Assembly: GCA_964633975.1 (NCBI GenBank)
Contig: CAZWKX010000001.1
Span: forward strand, 1 to 64,000
DNA length: 64,000 nt
Source of the DNA: CAZWKX01 sp964633975
GTDB taxonomy: Bacteria; Actinomycetota; Acidimicrobiia; Spongiisociales; UBA11373
Direction of reading: 5' to 3'
The notes beneath the pieces were generated by a model. It searched no databases, was not told where the DNA came from, and worked only from the letters and a program-made list of their open reading frames with translations. Positions 59,141 to 64,000 of the stretch are shown here, one piece after another. The translations under genes and the position numbers were made by a program. Positions within the stretch are counted from its first letter, which is position 1, and each line of letters starts with the position of its first letter.

Positions 59141-60100
59141 ATGCCCAATTCCGTCGATTGGACCCTCCGGGTCAATGAGGTCACCAAAGTCTTCAACAAC
59201 AAGGTGCGGGCCAACGACGGCCTCTCGCTCCACGTCGAGCCGGGCGAGGTGTACGGCCTGCTGGGACCCAACGGCGCCGGCAAGACCACCCTGGTCAAGC
59301 AGATCATTGGGCTGCTCAAGCCCGACGGCGGATCCATCACTCTGGGCCCGCACGATCTGGTGGCGGACCCCGACGCCGCCAGACAGCTCTGCTCCTACCT
59401 CCCCCAGGCGCAGATGCCCATCAACTCATTCCGCTCCCGCGAGGCGATCGAAATCACCGGAATGATCCGCGGTGCCGACTCCGCCACGGTCAAACGCCGC
59501 TGCAACGAGCTGATCGAGGCTCTGGAGCTGGAGGAGTGGCGCAACACCTACGGGGCGCGACTCTCCGGCGGGGTCAAGCGCCTGATCGGATTCGTGATGG
59601 CCACCGTCATCCCCGGCCGTATCGTCATCCTCGACGAGCCGACCAACGACGTCGATCCTCTGCGTCGGCGCCTGCTGTGGGAGCAGGTCCGGCGCCTTGG
59701 AGAGCAAGGGGTGGCGGTGCTGCTGGTGACGCACAACGTGATCGAGGCGGAAAAGGCCGTCGACCGCCTCGCCATCATCGATCAGGGCAGGCTGCTCGCG
59801 GAAGGCACTCCATCGTCGATGAAATCGGCCGACCGAGGCCGCCTGAGACTGCAGCTGAAGATGGCTCCGGGGCGAAGCACGCCCGATCTTCCCCCCTTGG
59901 TGCAAGAGCACACCAGGGTGGGCAATAGCCTCATGACCGTGATCAACGAGGCCGAAGCCGCACACGGCATCGGCTGGGCGCAGGAGCTGGTCGGCCTGGG
60001 CGTCGCCGAGGAGTATGCCCTCGGGTCGACCACGCTAGAGGACGTCTACATCCGCATGACCGGCGACATTGAAGCCTCCGGGAGCGTCACCGCCCCGTGA
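59141..60100 (+). CDS. ABC transporter ATPase (exporter 2)
   Basis: A 319-residue ATPase, divergent from exporter 1. Walker A GLLGPNGAGKTTLV, signature LSGGVKRLIGFVMA, Walker B IVILDEPTNDVDP, His switch in VTHNVIEAE. A C-terminal domain follows (230-310). GGGGAAAGGA is the ribosome site, and TAGCAT about 26 nt before the ATG is a possible -10. Operates with the two short permeases downstream; its stop overlaps the first by 4 nt. Confidence 0.92.
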   Translation: MPNSVDWTLRVNEVTKVFNNKVRANDGLSLHVEPGEVYGLLGPNGAGKTTLVKQIIGLLKPDGGSITLGPHDLVADPDAARQLCSYLPQAQMPINSFRSREAIEITGMIRGADSATVKRRCNELIEALELEEWRNTYGARLSGGVKRLIGFVMATVIPGRIVILDEPTNDVDPLRRRLLWEQVRRLGEQGVAVLLVTHNVIEAEKAVDRLAIIDQGRLLAEGTPSSMKSADRGRLRLQLKMAPGRSTPDLPPLVQEHTRVGNSLMTVINEAEAAHGIGWAQELVGLGVAEEYALGSTTLEDVYIRMTGDIEASGSVTAP

Positions 60101-60867
60101 CCCCCTCGGCGACCCTTCGATCCGGCCCCTCCTACTGGTGGCGTTCCTACCTGGCGATACTGCGCTGGGACCTGACCGGGCTGCGCATGGTGCTTCCGAT
60201 CACCGTACTGGTGCTCTCGCTGGCCGGTGCCGGGTTCGTACTGGCCGTCGACCTGTTTTTCGGGCAAGTGCCCGATAAGGCTGCGCTGTACGTCTGCACC
60301 GGGGTGCTCGTCGTCACGCTGGTGACGATCGGCATGGTCTTGGCGCCCCAGCTCATCGCCCAGCAGAAGATCGAAAAGACCTACGACTTCCTCTGGTCCC
60401 TGCCGGTGCCTCGCACCACCGCCGCCTTCAGCTGGGTCACCACGAACCTCGTCATCAGCCTTCCCGCCATGGCCCTGGCGCTCGCGGTCGCCATGCTGCG
60501 ATACGACCTCCCGCTGCACCTGACTCCCATGCTGCTGCCGGCGGTGCTTCTGGTCGTGTTCACCGGCACGATGATCGGCTACGGCCTGGCACACGCGGTG
60601 AGCCAGCCGATGGTGACGATTGCCATCAGCCAGGTTCTCATCTTCCTCATCATCGGGTTCTCCCCCATCAACTTCCCCGCCGACCAGCTCCCCGGCTGGC
60701 TGGCGAGCGTCCATCAATGGCTCCCGTTCGCCCCCATGGCGGATGTGATCCGGGCCAGCATCACCGTGGGTGTGGTGCCCGATGTGGCACGGTCGTACCT
60801 GGTCCTCGGCGCCTGGGCCGCGGCCTCGGTGACCCTCACCGCAGTTGTGCTGGGAAGGCGGAAGTGA
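60097..60867 (+). CDS. ABC-2 type permease (exporter 2, first)
   Basis: A 256-residue permease with six predicted helices and no large external domain. Segments: YLAILRWDLTGLRMVLPITVL, IAQQKIEKTYDFLWSLPVPR, GYGLAHAVSQPMVT, SPINFPADQLPGWLASVHQWLPFAPMADVIRA. GTG at 60097 overlaps the ATPase stop (GTGA). Confidence 0.88.
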   Translation: MTPSATLRSGPSYWWRSYLAILRWDLTGLRMVLPITVLVLSLAGAGFVLAVDLFFGQVPDKAALYVCTGVLVVTLVTIGMVLAPQLIAQQKIEKTYDFLWSLPVPRTTAAFSWVTTNLVISLPAMALALAVAMLRYDLPLHLTPMLLPAVLLVVFTGTMIGYGLAHAVSQPMVTIAISQVLIFLIIGFSPINFPADQLPGWLASVHQWLPFAPMADVIRASITVGVVPDVARSYLVLGAWAAASVTLTAVVLGRRK

Positions 60868-60868
60868 G

Positions 60869-61645
60869 ATGACGGCGCTCGCCTTGCGTGAACCTCGCTC
60901 AGGGCCCCGCTACTGGCTCCACAGCTACGGCGCCATGCTCCGTTTCGACTTCACCGGGTCGCGAGAATGGCTCCCCGCCTTCCTACTCGTGCAAACGCTG
61001 ATGGGAGCGGGCATGGCCATCATCTACGGCTTCTACCTGGGCCGGATGACGACGCCCGTCGCCACCTTCGTGGCCACCGGCGCGCCCACCTTGTCGATCA
61101 TCCCGCTAGGCATGGCGCTGCTTCCCAGCCTCGTGAGCTCGCACAAGCTGGAAGGCACCTACGACTTCGTGCTCTCGCTCCCCGTGCCGCGGATGACCGG
61201 CGCCCTTTCCAGTCTCACCGTCTTCACCCTGTTGTCCGTACCCGGATTCGCCATCGCCCTGGCCGTCGCCAATTGGCGTTACGACATCGACCTCCACGTT
61301 TCCATGGCGATCATCCCCGCGGTGGCGCTAGCCTCGCTGATGGCCACCTCGGTGGGCTACGGCCTCGGCCATGCCATCGCCAATCCCCAGATCACCAACC
61401 TGGTCACCAACCTGATCATCTTTTTGGTGCTGATGTTTTCGCCCATTGCCTTCCCCATCCAGAACTTCCCGGGCTGGCTGGCAAGCGCACACCGTGTGCT
61501 CCCCTTCTGGCACATGGCAAACGTGATACGCGGTGCCCTCACCAACGGCCTGGTCCCCAACGTGGCCCGCTCATACGAAGTACTCGGCCTGTGGACCGTC
61601 GGCTCCTGGGCGCTCGTCGCCTGGACGATGGGTCGGCGCCGCTGA
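60869..61645 (+). CDS. ABC-2 type permease (exporter 2, second)
   Basis: A 258-residue tandem paralogue of the preceding permease (matching SLPVPRMTGALS, SPIAFPIQNFPGWLASAHRVLPFWHMANVIRGA). ATG at 60869 is chosen for GGAAGTGAG right before it; one base separates it from the upstream stop. The two permeases likely pair with the ATPase at 59141. Confidence 0.88.
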   Translation: MTALALREPRSGPRYWLHSYGAMLRFDFTGSREWLPAFLLVQTLMGAGMAIIYGFYLGRMTTPVATFVATGAPTLSIIPLGMALLPSLVSSHKLEGTYDFVLSLPVPRMTGALSSLTVFTLLSVPGFAIALAVANWRYDIDLHVSMAIIPAVALASLMATSVGYGLGHAIANPQITNLVTNLIIFLVLMFSPIAFPIQNFPGWLASAHRVLPFWHMANVIRGALTNGLVPNVARSYEVLGLWTVGSWALVAWTMGRRR

Positions 61646-61669
61646 GCCGCCGCCGACCCTATTGCCCCA

Positions 61670-64000
61670 TCAGGACGACCGCTCCTTGACGACGGTCGGG
61701 ATATGCAGACGCCGCAGCGCCCGCAGCCCGGGCCAACCCGAGATCAGAGCGACGACAACGATGGCCAGGCCGGCAAACACGAACGTGACCGGCCGCACGT
61801 AGAGACTGAAGGTGAACATGTCACTGCTGAAACTGGCCATGAAGTAGGCCGACAGGTAATAGCCGACAACGAGGCCGATGGGGATGGCCGCCACCGCAAC
61901 CATAAGATTCTCCGCCGTGATCAGGCGGGACACGGTCCTCCGCCTGGTTCCCATGGCCAACATGGTCGCCACTTCGCGGGAGCGTTCGGCGATGTTCACC
62001 GTCATCGTGTTGAAGATGAGGGCAAACGCCATCGCCGCGCCGAACACGAGCATGACGCCGACGAAGGCGTAGAACAGCACCATGTAGTGGTTCATCACGT
62101 TGTAGAGAGCGTCGCTGTCCTCGAAGGCGGCCACATCGGTCAGCCGGGTGATGGCATCACGCACCGCAGCGGCGTCGGCCCCCTCGGCGTAGCGGACCAG
62201 CGCCGACGTTGCAGGCAGCGACCGACCCAGCTGCGCCGCGGCGTAGCCCCGGCTGGAGTACACGAACGTGCCCAACGGCTCATCGACGAACCCGACAACG
62301 GTTCCCTCCAGGGTGAGACCCAGCGAAGACACCGTCACCGAGACCACGTCTCCGCGCTCGACGCCGAGCGCGGGCCCGATGGCCCGGCCCAGAAGGAGGC
62401 CCTCCTCGGGCAGCTGTGTCCAGGAGCCGTCCACCGATCGGAAGCGGTGCATCTGAGTGGCCGCTTCCAGAGCGATCAAGGTCGTGTCGTAGACCTCGCC
62501 GCCGGCCGCGAGCGACACCGGCACCTCGAGGTCGGGCTCGGCTGCGGCCACGCCGGGAACCGCCTCCAGATCGGTCACCTGCGTCTCGCCCACCGGCGTG
62601 GCGAAGTACACAACGGCGTCCTCGCGAGAGATCTGCACGAACTGCAGATTCAGCAGGTGCTGCACCGTATCGATCATGCCCCACGACACCAGCACGAGCA
62701 CCAACGAGAGTACAACGCCCAGCATCGTGTAGACGGTGCGACGCGGGCTGCGCTCTATGCCCCGGAAGGCCATACGCCAGCGGATGGGAAGCCGGCGTAG
62801 GGGCGGCAACAGGCGCTCGGCGATGCTGGGGCGACCCCGACCTGCCGGTGTCTCGCCCCGCATCGCCTCGGCGGGCCGGATACGCGAGGCGACCAGGGCG
62901 GGCGCCAGGGCGGCCGCGAGCGTGGCCACCACGCCGATGAGCACCCCGACGGCAAGCGTCGACCAGCGGAATTCGATGACGGTGACCGGAACCGAGAGCA
63001 TCCCCGTGTACAGGCGGCTGATCACTCCGGCCAGGAACACACCGAGTACCGCGCCCGGCAGCGCGCCCAGGAGACCCGAGATCCAGCCGTAGGCCAAATA
63101 GTGCCGCAGCACCTGGCCCCGAGTGAAGCCGTTGGCCAGCATGCCGCCGATGTGCGGCCGCTGGGAATAGACGAAGCGGCTGATCATCACGTACGAGGCC
63201 ATGGCCGCGGCGACTATGAACAGCACCGGGAAAAGGAAGGCCATCTCCCGAAAACCCCTGATGTCTTCCGACAAAGCGGCATTGGACGGCTGCTCATCAC
63301 GGGTGTACACCTGGGTGGCACCGAGGCCTCGGGCGGTGGACCCCAGCTCGGCGCTCAGCGCCGCGTCGGGCTTGCCGTCCTGGTAGTAGAGGACGACCTC
63401 GTTGGGCTTCTGCACTCCGGCCAGTTCACGAGCCAGGGTCTCAGTGGCGAAGACCACGCCAAAGTCGTCCGGCGTGGTGATGACCTCCTGCCGGCTCCGT
63501 GCCGGCCATATGTATTCGGGCGAGGAGATCACGCCGAGCACTTCGATCTGACGCCAACTGGTGCCGGCCAACACCTCGAGCTGGTCGCCGGGACTCAGGC
63601 CGAAGTGGTCCGCCATGTGCTGCTCGACCAGCACACCGTCGGGCCGGGCCGGGTCCAGGTAAGTGCCTTCGATTACCTTCACCTGGTTGACCGGGGGCTG
63701 CCCGGCGGCGGGCAGGCCCACGGCCCTGCCCAGGAGCTTCGTTTCCCCTACCTGCAGCGGGACGTCGACCACGGTGCGGCTGTATGCAGCCTCCACCCCC
63801 GCCGTCCCGACCGCTGCTGTGGCCATGGCCTCGGTATCGCCGCCGGCCACGGTGAGGTTGGCGAACCGGTAATCCAGGAAGGTGGTCTCGTAGGAGGTGA
63901 CCAGATTCTCGTAGGAATCGTAAGTGGCAGCGAAGATCGCCACCCCGAGGAAGACCGTCACGATGACGGCGATGAACTGCGCCCGGTAGCGCCCCATGTC
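61670..64000 (-). CDS. FtsX-like (MacB-type) ABC permease, truncated at its N-terminus by the window edge
   Basis: At least 777 codons, open to the right edge. An ATG at 63997 is in frame but is probably internal: this family normally has a few more residues (WRDMGRYRAQF type). Layout: membrane helix, large extracytoplasmic domain, FtsX core with three helices (about 255-375), a second helix and domain (about 420-640), then FtsX core again ending PTVVKERSS. Typical of ABC permeases of peptide/lipid exporters; the ATPase should lie beyond the edge. It is convergent with exporter 2. Confidence 0.9.
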   Translation of the reverse strand, partial: DMGRYRAQFIAVIVTVFLGVAIFAATYDSYENLVTSYETTFLDYRFANLTVAGGDTEAMATAAVGTAGVEAAYSRTVVDVPLQVGETKLLGRAVGLPAAGQPPVNQVKVIEGTYLDPARPDGVLVEQHMADHFGLSPGDQLEVLAGTSWRQIEVLGVISSPEYIWPARSRQEVITTPDDFGVVFATETLARELAGVQKPNEVVLYYQDGKPDAALSAELGSTARGLGATQVYTRDEQPSNAALSEDIRGFREMAFLFPVLFIVAAAMASYVMISRFVYSQRPHIGGMLANGFTRGQVLRHYLAYGWISGLLGALPGAVLGVFLAGVISRLYTGMLSVPVTVIEFRWSTLAVGVLIGVVATLAAALAPALVASRIRPAEAMRGETPAGRGRPSIAERLLPPLRRLPIRWRMAFRGIERSPRRTVYTMLGVVLSLVLVLVSWGMIDTVQHLLNLQFVQISREDAVVYFATPVGETQVTDLEAVPGVAAAEPDLEVPVSLAAGGEVYDTTLIALEAATQMHRFRSVDGSWTQLPEEGLLLGRAIGPALGVERGDVVSVTVSSLGLTLEGTVVGFVDEPLGTFVYSSRGYAAAQLGRSLPATSALVRYAEGADAAAVRDAITRLTDVAAFEDSDALYNVMNHYMVLFYAFVGVMLVFGAAMAFALIFNTMTVNIAERSREVATMLAMGTRRRTVSRLITAENLMVAVAAIPIGLVVGYYLSAYFMASFSSDMFTFSLYVRPVTFVFAGLAIVVVALISGWPGLRALRRLHIPTVVKERSS

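Overview
High-GC, densely packed bacterial DNA with very short intergenic gaps. It is most likely a metagenome-derived or draft contig of a deep-branching Actinomycetota, such as an Acidimicrobiia- or Nitriliruptoria-like lineage. Reasons: the dapA-RNase J pair, MurT/GatD, a mycothiol-type maleylpyruvate isomerase homologue, lipoproteins with Thr-rich linkers, and many start codons that sit 6-7 nt after a TANNNT -10 hexamer (leaderless mRNAs). The taxonomic placement is inference. A 10-N run at 5952-5961 marks an assembly join inside a gene. No tRNA, rRNA, CRISPR array, transposase or phage gene was seen, and no stretch over 300 bases is without a gene or a recognisable gene remnant.

Layout. 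1-6.75 kb: 5' part of ftsK (runs off the left edge), RNase J, dapA, a thioredoxin/TPR protein, dapB and an M16 peptidase; lysine/peptidoglycan precursor synthesis with housekeeping genes. 7.0-12.3 kb: branched-chain amino-acid-type ABC transporter livH-livM-livG-livF (LivH carries an unusual secreted N-terminal domain) facing its convergent substrate-binding lipoprotein. 12.4-15.5 kb: a CobT-like VWA protein and a CobS-like AAA+ protein whose Walker motifs are degenerate. 15.5-19.4 kb: HAD phosphatase, then argR-argG-argH with a promoter/operator directly before argR. 19.5-26.1 kb: MDMPI-like protein, a PD-(D/E)xK-like protein, a divergent aldehyde dehydrogenase, a DUF4032 kinase-like protein, a NERD-like protein, a flavin reductase broken by an 11-bp duplication, a UspA protein and a double-ACT protein. 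26.1-32.5 kb: gatD-murT (lipid II amidation), secreted proteins, aroQ, an aspartate-type aminotransferase and serC. 32.5-37.6 kb: SixA-like phosphatase, a yeast-type cytosine deaminase, a Pycsar-effector-like membrane protein, a second deaminase that has lost its catalytic Glu, and two tandem beta-propeller lipoproteins. 37.6-47.1 kb: rtcB-archease-degV, plsY-like, a two-component system, a methyltransferase, MscS and a HAD 5'-nucleotidase. 47.1-54 kb: a 1,099-residue GH13 protein and the dtxR-feoA-feoB-feoC ferrous iron operon. 54-64 kb: ATP-type pckA, two ABC-2 exporter systems in divergent orientation, and an FtsX-like permease cut by the right edge.

Most of the window is core metabolism and transport in short operons with 1-11 nt start/stop overlaps. 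The most unusual material is the deaminase/membrane-protein cluster (33.1-34.8 kb), the degenerate AAA+/VWA pair (12.4-15.5 kb), the LivH fusion, the MurT without its zinc ribbon, a small interspersed intergenic repeat (about 1.1 and 4.7 kb), and the strong leaderless-promoter signature.
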